Below are positions 13,104-23,574 of a DNA stretch of 64,000 nucleotides, in pieces (position 1 is the first letter of the stretch; each line of letters begins with the position of its first letter). The notes below the pieces were generated by a model. It was not told the DNA's origin. It saw only the letters and a program-made list of their open reading frames with translations, and searched no databases. Position numbers and translations under genes: made by a program. The stretch is from Dioscorea cayenensis subsp. rotundata (taxonomy: Eukaryota; Streptophyta; Magnoliopsida; Dioscoreales; Dioscoreaceae): NCBI RefSeq assembly GCF_009730915.1, contig NC_052475.1:1240001-1304000 (forward strand), read 5' to 3'.

Positions 13104-13450
13104 CTGGTTTGCCTTCTCTAGAGAGACACATACGGTGGCAGAGAAGACAGATCATGTTTCTTCCGAAGCACCCCCACTACAAAGTCAAGCACCAAGGCCA
13201 CGAAATGGCTGACACAGCCTCAACCACCCATGATCTTGCTAGCCTTATCCATTTCCTGTTGAGTCAAAATTAGCAACACCAGAGTCATTTTATTTATTGA
13301 TTAAAAACAAATTCCTAGATTATTGGAATCAAAATTTTTTAACACTCTATCATTGGATTGGAATGTTTTGTTAGACATAAAATCCAAAAAGCGGCTCCCA
13401 CCATAAAAAAATGCATAAAGGCTAAAAGGAAAAAAATAAAATAAAATACC
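13104..13450. other. Intergenic DNA downstream of the tandem repeat
   Basis: An open frame crosses 12955-13212 and a short ATG-initiated frame starts near 13206 (MADTAST...), but neither shows a known domain or splice signals I trust. Nothing is called. Confidence 0.45.
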
Positions 13451-13710
13451 TTATTTAGTCCCTCTAATAGAGTTAGTCTGCCCTTTTAGTCCCTCTAATA
13501 TGATTTGTCTCTACGATGTCCCTCTATTTTAATATTTAAAAAATATATAAATCCTCATACGGATTTTTTAGGGACAAATTATATTAGAGAGAGGGACTTA
13601 CGTTTTCTAAATATTAAAATAGAGAGATTTCTTATGGACAAATTATATTAGAGGGACCAAAGGGACATACAGACTATATTAGAGGGACTAATATTTTCTA
13701 AATACTAAAA
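13451..13710. mobile_element. Foldback MITE-like inverted repeat with AGTCCCTCTAATA motifs
   Basis: The left arm (about 13455-13548) and right arm (about 13605-13692) are imperfect inverted copies. Both contain several TTAGTCCCTCTAATA units and an ATGTCCCTCTATTTTAATATTTA-type stretch, so the whole could fold into one hairpin. No exact target duplication could be fixed. It lies just beyond the 3' end of the small minus-strand gene at 13828. Confidence 0.65.
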
Positions 13711-13827
13711 ACGATTATTTAGGAAAACCAAACTAAAACTAAAAACATCGAAACATAACGAAAGAGAAAGAAAGATAGTCATTCATTTGGTCGTGATTCT
13801 CATTAGGGAAAGACGATCATTCTAACT

Positions 13828-14200
13828 TCATCGCCCTTCCTCACCAGGTTTCAGACTAAACTCGCCGCGGATTACAGGGTTGCAGCGAAACCCCCCTGGT
13901 GTGCCTTCTTGAGGAACGCAGACATACGACACCGGCTTATCCTTGTACACGAGCTTCCGAATATGACCCGTCACATCCCCAATCAAATAGCCAACAACAC
14001 CGGCAGCAACCAATTTTCTCCAATTCACGACATCCAAGGATTTCGACATCTGTTAAAACAAACCGATTACATATGAAATAAATAAATAAATAAATAAATA
14101 AAAGATAATAGAAAAGAAAGGAAATAAAAACCTTGTAAAAAAAACCAATTGACAGAGCCTTCTTCCTCTCAATAGAACTCCAGAAGAAATAGGAGGATAG
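13828..14200 (-). CDS. Small two-exon gene for an unrecognised 73-aa protein
   Basis: The coding exon (13828-14049, minus) encodes 73 residues starting MSKSLDVVNWRK, with a weakly hydrophobic, glycine-containing stretch (about residues 13-28, LVAAGVVGYLIGDVTG) and a charged C-terminus. The ATG sits directly after a good 3' splice site (TTTGTTTTAACAG). A matching donor (ACAAG/GTTTTT) at 14132/14131 implies an 80-bp intron in the 5' UTR and a noncoding first exon reaching to about 14,200. The splice signals and balanced amino-acid composition argue for a real gene. I do not recognise the family. The hydrophobic stretch suggests membrane association, as an inference only. Its promoter would fall in the CACTA-like repeats that begin about 14,211. 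Confidence 0.55.
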
Positions 14201-14395
14201 CCAGAAATCAGGCGGCGTTTTATAAAACGCGGCGTTATGATTTCCGGCGTTTTATAAAACGCCAGTAATCACTTTCCTTACGGCATTTTCAGTTAAAAAC
14301 GCTGCTTCGACTCAGGAATATTTTTCAAAATTATTAATAAAAATATATATCTACAACGACTTTCTCCAAAAACGCAGTAAAGAAAGTGCCGTTGA

Positions 14396-16366
14396 GGGCC
14401 TGTTTGGGTACCACTAAATTCCATAGGAATGATGGTCATTCCTATGGAATTTAGTATTATGTAGGAAATTATAATAAGGGGTGTTTTGATACTATTTTGA
14501 TAGTATAAAATTACTATGGAATCATATGATTCTATAGTAATTTGTAAAAGAGGTGACCCCAAAATATTTTTTCCCTATACATTTCAGGCCAGAGTGTTCA
14601 TTGGGAAATTATAAAACCTCCTTCTCCGCTTAGGCCTTCTTGTCCACCTTGAGCCGTGTCGACCTTCTCTCCATCTCGCTCGTCCACTCCGATCCGCTCC
14701 GCCCTTTTCTCCATCTCTCTCATCCACCCCGATCTATGGTGGTGACCTTCTCTCCATCTCTTTTGCCCACCCCGATTCGCGCCGGCGGCCATCTCTCCAT
14801 CTCTCTCGTCCAGCCCGAACCCCTCCACCATTCTGTCCATATCTCTCGTCCATCCCCGATCTGTGGTGGCGACCTTCTCTCCATCTCTTTCGCCCACCCC
14901 GATCCTCGCCGGTGGCCTTCTCTCCATCTCTCTTGTCCAGCCTGATCCCCTCCACCATTCTGTCCATCTCTCTCATCTTCTGTCCATCTCTCTCGTCCGC
15001 CGGCCTTCCAGCCTAATCCGCTCTGGCCTTCTCTCCCGGTTTCAATGTCGCCAGCTTCACGATCACCTTACTTCTTTACCATTCCTCCAGGCCTCTTTTC
15101 TATTCATGATTAGATCTCCATTTTATGTTGATATTCGCAAGAAAGAGTTTTGACGTGGATTGGCAAGAAAGAGTTTGAAAAAGGTTATTTTTCTTCTGTG
15201 GATGAAAGGATGTCTGGTTTGATTTGCATATTGTTCGTTGTTGTGCTACTTTTCTATTAGCATCCAAAGCTGAAAATCTAAAGTCATAAGATCAAGGAAA
15301 TGGATAATTAGGCTAGTTTTAGTATTCTCTTTCATCTTGAATGTTGAAAGACCCAAAATTGTTTGATGCTTGGTTTATCAGTGTTTTTCTTACTTCATCA
15401 TCTTCTGATCCTTGGTTTATCATTGTTTTCAATACTCGTGTAATTGTATGTTTTCTTTGGATTGGGTTTATACTATCCTTTGTATGTTTTCAATACTCAT
15501 GTAATGGTCGTCCTTATGGTCGTTGAAGGTCTCAAATTAATTAGCTGGAGACACTGGAGAGTGTAAAAAAAATGAAAGCATTTCAATGCACAGTAATATG
15601 TGTTCCTTAGAGACATGTATGGTGGGTGTGTGATGTTGCATCATCTTATTTAATTAAATGAATGTGTTTGCATATTTCCTTATTGCTAACATTCTTATAT
15701 TCCTACATAGATTGCAATGCCTATAATATATGATATTCTGTCCTGCCGGATGTGTCCTTGGAGAAATAATTTGTTCTTTTATAGCAACAAGAGGTGTAGT
15801 TTAAAGTTGATACAACTTTATATTTTTATCAAGTGGCAGGTTGTCACAGTTGAAAAGAAAATATCATATGCCCAAATGTAGTAACACTTTCTTGCTTGCT
15901 GAAATCAATTAAGATTGATGTGCTGAAATTTAGTAGTCCAAATTCAGAAAACTTTCATTCTTCTTGGCCAACCCTGCACTATAGACAAGGGTAATGGTAT
16001 GATGAATGTTTGTTTTAGAGTGTTGGTTGGGTAATGAATGGTGTAAGATGATGCAAAATCACATTAACCCCATTAGTGTGCTATCTGTGATCTATTTTGT
16101 GTATTCTTTCTCCATTATAAAATGTTGGTTTAGGAAGCAAAGATTGATAAAGGTACATAAAATTTTCATTTTGCCAGCATGACCTATAAATCTTTTGATA
16201 GTTGATGCACAGAGTTGATCTACTGAATTCCTATGGAAAAATTTCTATGTATATCCAAACACCATTATGTAGGAATTTTTCCCATAATAAATTCCACCGG
16301 AATCATATTTGAATTCTATGGAATAAAATTCCTATGGAAAAATTTATTATGCATCCAAACAGACTC
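14396..16366. mobile_element. 1.97-kb non-autonomous TIR element inserted in the CACTA-like array
   Basis: The ends are GGGCCTGTTTGG at the left and, on the opposite strand, GAGTCTGTTTGG at the right. TGA flanks both sides (14393-14395 and 16367-16369). Removing it joins the two array parts smoothly. The end sequences and a 3-bp duplication suggest PIF/Harbinger, though TTA would be more usual than TGA. Both ends also carry related TTCCATAGGAAT-type blocks. No transposase is visible; the interior has a C/T-rich minisatellite and otherwise unassigned DNA. Confidence 0.65.
14640..15010. repeat. C/T-rich minisatellite inside the TIR element
   Basis: The motif CTTCTCTCCATCTCTCTCGT is repeated many times within a higher-order unit of about 127 bp: GATCTATGGTGGTGACC starts at 14731 and GATCTGTGGTGGCGACC at 14858. 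Open frames on both strands here are products of this repetition (serine/proline-rich one way, arginine/glutamate-rich the other) and are not treated as genes. Confidence 0.8.
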
Positions 16367-19300
16367 TGAGTAATTTCACGGCGTTTTATTAAACGTCGGA
16401 AACATCACACTGCCTGTAATTTCCCGCCAAACTTTGGTAACATGGCGGCGTTTAACTAACAAACGCCGCATAATTCCCAAAAAATAGCGGCGTTTAACAA
16501 CAAAAACGCGGCTAAGATTCAAAAATATTTTTAAAAAATTAATAGTAAAAATATATATCTACGGTATTTTTTGCCGGCATTTACGTAACGGCGTTTAATC
16601 GAGAAACGCCGCGTAATTTCCAAAAGGATTCAGAATATTTTAAAAATTAATAGTAAAAATATATATTCACAGTATTTTTTCCCACTGAAAACAACGTAAG
16701 TGGCTTTTTAGTAATTTAGTGGAGTTGTATATTATCTAAAATTAATAATAAAAATATATATCTATGGCATTTTTTTTATAATGCCGTAAAATGAGTGGTT
16801 TTTAAGTAATTTAGCTGCCTTTCATAGATGCCGTCAACTTATTTTCCGTTATTTTCTGGACCACAAGCCAACCTTTGCGGCATTTATGCATTCAATCTCC
16901 GTTACTATTTGAAAATATTATTCATAATTAATAATATATATATATATACCACGTTTTTCATAGATAATGCTGTAAAATGAGTGGATTTTAAGTAATTTAG
17001 CTGTGTTTAAAAGAATGTCAAAAGTTACAGTGTTTATATGAGTAAAAGCGCCGCTACCTGCAGAAAATATTATTTAAAATTAATAATAAATATATATCTA
17101 CCGCGTTTTTCACTGAAAATGCCATATAATAAGTTGTTTTTTTAGTAATATAGCGCCGTTTTAGAAAACTCCAGAAAATTAGTCACGCCGTTTATTCATA
17201 AACGTCACTAAGATTCAAAAATATTATTTAAAATTAATAATAAAAATATATAGCGACGGCGTTTTTCACTAAAAACGTTGTACGATAAGTAGCATTTTAG
17301 TAATATAGCGGCGTGCTTTAAACCGCCTTAAACCTAAGTCATGCATCATGAATAAAAATGCCGTTAAGATTCAAAAATATTATTTAAGATTAATAATAAA
17401 AATATATATATCCACAACGTTTTTCACTGAAAGCGTCGTAAGATAACTGGCTTTTTAGTGGATGATTTTAGACCAGCAACTTTGTTTACAGAGTAAATTT
17501 TACGCCACCACTTACCAAAGGAGGGTTTTATTGAAATCATGCAGACTAAGAATTCCCTAGCCACCCATATTTTGCAATCCACAGATTCTCTTCCATGTGA
17601 TTAGATGGAAACACTTCAAGCCAAGCTCTGACCCTTTCTAGAGAAAGTCTGTTCAAATCCTATCTATTTTTTTTTTATAACAAATGAATGTAAGTGGAAG
17701 ACTGACATGCAGTAAGTTGAAATCGAGGTTAGAATAGAGTTAATTAACGTGAGACGCCCCCCAAGAGACAAGTAGTTGGCTTTCCAGGATGTGAGTTTGG
17801 CACGAACCATAAGGATTAGTTTCATCTAATCTTGTCTCCTAGGGTGTCTCTTAGAAAGCGAGACCCCTAGGTAGGTAAGAGGAAGACATTCCCTATTACA
17901 GTTGAGAATTGTAGCTGAAGACACATTTGGTTGGAAACCATAATTAGTAGAATAAAGACAACTTTTTGAAAAATTAATGGTGAGTCCTGAGGCGTCTTCA
18001 AAGAGATAAAGAATTAGTTTAATAATTCAAAGATCATCCTATCCTCCTGCTGTAAATATGATAAGATCATCCGCATATTAAAGGTGATATATATTTTCTA
18101 AAAGGTTAATTGGAACACCTAGTAAAACTCTAGACTGAAGCGCATACCAAAACATTGCACTCAACGTGTTTGCTGCTAAGGCAAAGAGCATAGGAGAAAG
18201 AGGTCTCCCTGTCTAAGACCTCGCTTGCAGCAAATATAACCATGTGGTTCCCCATTAACTAAAACTCTGGCCTTAGAAGATTTGAGGATATTATGAATCC
18301 TGGTCACCCAACGACATCCAAATCCCCTGGCAAATAAGACCTTAATAAGGAAGTTATAGTCTAATGAATCGAAGGCTTTTGCAAAGTTTACTTTGAAGAT
18401 TAAAGATCACTTCATGGGCATTGATGATATTATCATCTATGTGCCTACCCTCAATGAAAGCCGATTAGGAGTCATCTACCAAGGAATCGATTGCCTGACT
18501 TAATCTATTGGTGAGAAGTTTCGAGATGATATTACAAGTAGAATTTATAAGACTAATAGGTCTTTAATCATTTATGTACTCTACTGAAGTCGCTATGGAA
18601 ATAAGTGCAATGTTGACCCAGTTTAAACTTTCCAGATTAGCTCTAGCCTTAAAGAAATCATTACAGAGTTTGACACAGACATCCTGAACCAAGGTCCAGT
18701 GTTTTTGGGAGAAAATAATTGGAAACCCATCCGGAGCTGGAGCCTTATTTGCTCCCAAGTCAAACACTGCTTGTTTAATTTATTCAATTAAGAAAGGTCT
18801 TTCAAGATCCGAAAGGTCCATTCTTTCTTTGTGCAAGAATAGGTTTTTCCAATCCAGGAGAAATATGAATGGCCTTGGTTCTACAAAATGAAGTTGAAAA
18901 TGCTCTACAAAGGTCTCTCCTAGGTTTAGATTCCCTTTAACCTAGGCCCCATTATGGCAAACACATGGAATAAAATTTGAAAGAACTTTGTATTAGAGTC
19001 ACCCTTTCTAAGCCAATTGATCCTAGAGCTTTGCTTCCAGTGCAATTCCTCCTATCAGAGTATGGAGAAAAGATCCATTATGATATGGGAATTTCATTAG
19101 GATTCCTCAATAGAGAGGGGTCTACTTTCGCTAATGGAATCAAGAGAATTTAGTTATAGAAGTAGAGAGTTTTTAAGAATCTTTAAGGACCCAAAAGTTT
19201 ACTTATGAAGCATAACTTTTTAGATTGCTCTTATGCTTTGAGAGAATGAAAGCATCTCATCCCTCAGGATTAATCTTGAACCACCACTCCTGGATAAGAG

Positions 19301-19479
19301 AACCCCTAGTTCTGATTAGAATACTAGGATTTCTCAAAGCGGAAGGATCTGGGTCTTCGAGGTTATGATCCAAACTCCAAGCTAATTAGAGTATGGTGAG
19401 ACCAAAATCTAGGAAGAGTATATTGACAAGTGCTCCAAACGATCGTAGACCAATTTTTGGAAAGATAATGATGATCTAG

Positions 19480-20934
19480 TGATAAACGCCTAAATGTATG
19501 TATTTTATACATATTTATTGTGTATAATCTGTGTATTTTCTTGATGAATCGACGCCCTTTCATCGTTTAATTGGTTCCTTTCATGTTATGGGTATAGAAG
19601 AAGCCTAGGTGAGTTTAACAACGTGATTCAAGAGGAAATTGACACCAAAAATAGTGTTTGAAAGAGCACCGGGGGCTGTAGCAACACTGTAGCATCCTGA
19701 AGCATGAAGATTTGAAGAAAAACGCTAAGTTTGGAATTCCTCACAGGCAACCTTACGGCCGTGAAGACGGCCGCAAGTTAACTGAATGAGCACTACATTG
19801 TAGCAATTTTACTATAACAACTTACTGGAAATTTGACAGAATTCTGAGGATCCTCACGTCCCATTTGGAGAGGAAGCCATCCCAAGAACAGCTTTTAAAA
19901 AGGGTTTTAGGGCATTTTTATAGGGGAGGAAGCCTTATTCTTGGAGCTCATCACCACCATCTTCAATCTGAGGTAGAAGAAGGCAAGAGAGGGCATCTCC
20001 GAGGTGGAAATTGACGGGGAGAGCGTGATTTGGAAATATCTAATCCTAGGATACAATCTAGAGGGCTGACGATGACGAGGAAAATTTTCTACGGGGGATT
20101 CCAAGCGTCATTCGGCCTTTGATCTTTGAGGGAGTTTGATGTTGTTTTATTTAGTTGTTTTCATGGATTCTATTTTGTATGTTGCTAGTATGAACAACTA
20201 AACCCCAAGGTCATGGGATGTAGGTGAACCTTAGGTGTGAACTTGTATAGATTGGATGCTATGACTTGTTTTATTGCATTTGGTGTGTTTGTGATCCATG
20301 CTTGGTGTATTTCATGGTATTGGTATGCATGAGAACTCTGTGTATCGATTTTTAGGTTATACAAGGTTGTGTGATCATCGCCCTTGTATTAGACACACCT
20401 AGCTAGGAAGGGATACATATACGAAGACACTGTAATCATCGGGTAATTAGTACCCCCTCCAATATTAGGGTTATACCTAGTTTGTGTTTCGACTCTAATT
20501 TGAGAAGTCTCTTGCCCTCATTGCAATCGTAGGAGGATTTGGTCGAAAGAAATTCCATATCAATACAAGTACGGCTTATGGGTCAATTGTCGTGACCATC
20601 GGGTTCGCTTATCTTAGGATTTTCTCTGTCCAAAGCACTATTGCATGATAATTGTAGCATCATTCACACTTTAGTAGCCTCAAGGAGATCCTCTTCCATG
20701 ACTACTTTCCCTTCCTTGATTATCACTTGTAATTTGCCTTCGCCATAGACATTTTAGTATAAATCTATTTGTTACTTTGTAATTTCATTGCATCACTCGA
20801 AGTTGTAGGTTAAACAACACACAAAGAGGAAGTAAGAGTAGTTTCTTGGGCCCCAGGGAATGCAACCCTCTCATGCTTACGTGAGAGGTATTACTTGATG
20901 ACCCGATATACTTGCAGGATTACACACGCAACCA
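19480..20934. mobile_element. Solo LTR, probably Ty3/gypsy, inside the LINE
   Basis: A 1455-bp unit starts TGATAAACG and ends GCAACCA, flanked by a perfect 5-bp TCTAG duplication (19475-19479 and 20935-20939). There is no internal retroelement coding sequence and no second LTR, so it is a solo LTR left by recombination. Its length and general sequence character resemble gypsy LTRs of monocots, which is from memory and not a database match. Old and non-coding. Confidence 0.8.
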
Positions 20935-22534
20935 TCTAGTCATACCCATATTGGGTATGCTTGATCGCTTTTCCAAGTGAACCCTTTACCGTGAAGAGAG
21001 AATCCATAAGACTAAGTTCTTCAAGAAAGTTTTGAGCATCAAGAAGTTCCCTTAGATTCAAAAGTCCTTTATTTTTGTCATGCATGGAAAAAGTGACATT
21101 AAAATCCCCTCATATAATCTAATGAGAAGATCTCAGGAGTCTTACTAAACGTAGTTCATTCCAGAAATCATCCTTTAGGGATCTGGTGATTGGACCATAA
21201 ACCATTGAGCATAGCCAGAATGTGTTATCCACATACCTAGTGAATTCTAAGGTGAGTGAGAAAGATCCTGAATGAATAAGGGATCCACTGACTTAGTCTT
21301 CATTTCAAGCCATAACAATACCCTTGCTAACTAGAGGCCAGAATGAAGTTAAAGGAATCTAGATTTTGACTACCTATCGAATTCCATAAGGAAGTATAAT
21401 TATCTTGAATTTTGGTCTCTTATAAGAAAACTATATATGCTTTGGTGGAATATAAGAATTCTTTAACTAAGTGTCATTTGGAGGGCCTTCCCAGGCATCT
21501 AACATTCCAAGATAACACTTTTATTAAGAAGTGTTAAGAGTCTGGTTTATAGGTATAACAAACGTACTTGCTAAGTGGGAGGATTTAGTAGCTCTCTCAA
21601 CCTCAAGAATCCTTATCATTTCGAAGCATTTGGATTTTTAGTTAGGAGAACCCAAGAATTTAACACCACAAGTATTACTATAATTGAGTAATCGAGCAAT
21701 AGACCAGTAATAAAGAATAGAAAAGTTTAAGGAGGTGGTACATTCTCTTGGATCTTCTAGAATTTTTTTCTTCAAAGATCTAAGTGGTTGAGGAAGGAAT
21801 CCTCCTTCTTCATTCCAGCCGGTGCAAGGTTTCTTGGTTCGATCACTTCCATGAATTGAAGGAGACATTCCAATTAATTGATGTGATCCCTGAGGTTGTG
21901 CTTCTTCAAACTGCCTGGAAACTATTTCTCCTTCTTTATCAAAATCCATCTCCCTAACATCAGTGCCAATAATTGGATTATACTAATCTAAAGATGTGAG
22001 GTCCTCCTGCAATATGCCTTCTGGTGCCTCAAAGGGAAGATTTACCTCTTCTAGGTAATTTTCTTCATCTCCAAAACCTTCTGCTAGAAAGTCTTGGTCT
22101 TCATCCTCGCCCCAGTCCACAAGCTCTTCATCAAATGGGTCTTCCGAAGGGGTAGACGAAGATGGCTAATTAATAGTAAGTTTATTTGAAATTTCTTTGG
22201 GTATCAGTGACCAACCCCTATGTAAGACCACCCATTTGTATGCTTTTGGTATCTCCATTGCCGACGGTTGAGTCCGTAGGTGAAATGGTAGAGGAGGTTT
22301 TAATTATGTGAGTATCTGCTTTGGATGGGTCTAATTCCATCAACGAATCATCATCTAGGGTTTGATCATCCAAGTGATGCTTATCCCAAGGCGGGGTTGA
22401 AGTTGAGAGGATTGTGATATCATCAGAAGGGTTCTTATCTTGATGCAAAGCAATAGGAATGAATTTTTTGTCTGCACTGAGGAATCCTTATACTGAGGCA
22501 ACCTTTCAACATCCAACATTGTCTTTGCAGTGTG

Positions 22535-23137
22535 GAATTCTGCCTCGGGTAAGGCTGGAAGCGGATTTATCAAGATAGACTCTAAATCCAAAGTTGTTTG
22601 TGCAGGATTCTCTCCTGCTAATTTAGTTGCAAAAGTGGAATTGGAGACTTTGGCTCTTACTGCTACTCTCAAATCCATGATTGATCATGTTGATAGATGT
22701 TCTAATATATACATCAGTTCAAAAGAGCTCTGGGATTTGCTTCATGATTCTGCAAATGTACTCTTCTAGCAGCACTCTCCTTATTTGGATGAACTTCGTC
22801 AATTAATTAATTTACTAAACAACCCCAGGATTGATCTAATCCCCTATCATTGGAACAAACTGGATGTTGTTCTTGCAGGTCACGGAATACATGCTGTCCG
22901 CCTCTCTTTATTCCACCAAGGCGTGGAAAAACCACATTGGCTGATGAAGATGATCAACAAATATGGTTTTCATGGTTGAGATGTTTTTGTGTTTTTTTTT
23001 CTGTTGCTTTTTGGCTTTGAGTTTTGTGGTGGTTGTTCTTGTTTCGTTTTAGGGTCTGTTCTCTTAGTTGCTTTCTCTTAATAAATAGCTACATTTGTAG
23101 CTCTTTCCCCCCCACACACACACACACACACACAAAA
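22535..23137 (+). mobile_element. 5'-truncated second LINE: RNase H remnant plus 3' UTR with CA tail
   Basis: An approximately 600-bp insertion is flanked by a perfect 20-bp direct repeat, AACATTGTCTTTGCAGTGTG (22515-22534 and 23138-23157), the hallmark of target-primed reverse transcription. Its plus-strand translation (from about 22535 to 22978, with one in-frame stop) resembles the RNase H domain at the C-terminus of plant LINE ORF2: WNSASGKAGSGF, then ELETLALTATLKS, then YHWNKLDVVLAGHG. A 3' UTR follows and ends in (CA)n plus a short A run (23113-23137). It inserted into the ORF1 part of the older minus-strand LINE. Confidence 0.8.
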
Positions 23138-23574
23138 AACATTGTCTTTGCAGTGTGCTTAGAAGCCTTATCTCGAGGCAAAATTAACACTGATAAGGGA
23201 ATGAAGATATTCTCAACAGCTGGGATCTTATCCCAATGTATAGAATTAAGTGGAAATTGATTCAAAGAATTCTCCTCATTGGCTAAAGATTCTGAACTGA
23301 ACCCTTCTAAACAGAAACAGAGGAAATATGAGTAGGTTAAGACACTAGAGCTTGGATAATTCTAGAGCAAATTCCTTGAATATCCGGATCCTCTAGCAGA
23401 ACCTTGACGCTCCTAATACCAACATTATTGATGATCTACATCAGAAAGGAGATAGCTTTCTTGAACCTAGCTAACACCCGAAGATATTATAGAGAAGACT
23501 CTTCTCTCTTTTGCACATATACAAGGTCTCTAAGCGGTTGTAGGAAGGCCACAATTGAGTCCAAATTCCAACAG

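Larger units (their letters stand above)
14211..17460. mobile_element. CACTA (En/Spm)-like remnant: array of GGCGTTT/AAACGCC palindromic units
   Basis: The sequences at 14211-14395 and 16367-17460 form one array, interrupted by a separate TIR element. Each unit, about 100-160 bp, contains an AAAATTAATAATAAAAATATATATCTA-like AT block followed by a GCGGCGTTT...AAACGCCGC palindrome and TTTTTAGTAATTTAG. The AT block recurs near 14330, 16540, 16645, 16738, 16927, 17078, 17230 and 17390. The right end is TTTTTAGTG (CACTAAAAA on the other strand) at 17456-17460. Such subterminal arrays next to a CACTA terminus are typical of En/Spm elements. No transposase and no left CACTA end were seen, so this is a truncated or non-autonomous remnant. 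Confidence 0.6.
17461..23574 (-). mobile_element. Degenerate L1-type LINE (minus strand) with two nested insertions
   Basis: Read on the minus strand, the element shows an ORF1-like part (about 23,570 to 21,600), an endonuclease start KVLSWNVRCLG (about 21,530), a DFN-type endonuclease motif (about 21,100), and reverse transcriptase motifs. These include NKAPAPDGFP (about 18,740), the catalytic YADDLIIF (about 18,060-18,085), then CLPLTYLGVSLSKR and LSLGGRLTLINS (about 17,700-17,880). Many in-frame stops and frameshifts show it is dead. The 3' part is missing, because at 17461 it meets the CACTA-like end. A gypsy-like solo LTR (19480-20934) and a plus-strand truncated LINE (22535-23137) lie inside it. 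The 5' border coincides with copy B of the duplicated segment. Confidence 0.85.

Noticed and set aside
13206-13254. Short frame beginning MADTASTTHDLASLI
   Set aside because: Too short, no splice-compatible continuation found and no known family.
14598-14976. Open frames of 80-109 codons on both strands
   Set aside because: Entirely made of the C/T-rich minisatellite. Their regular Arg/Asp/Glu or Ser/Pro repeats follow from the DNA repeat.
23110-23137. CA repeat as an independent microsatellite
   Set aside because: It sits precisely between the LINE 3' UTR and the target duplication, so it is better read as the element's tail.
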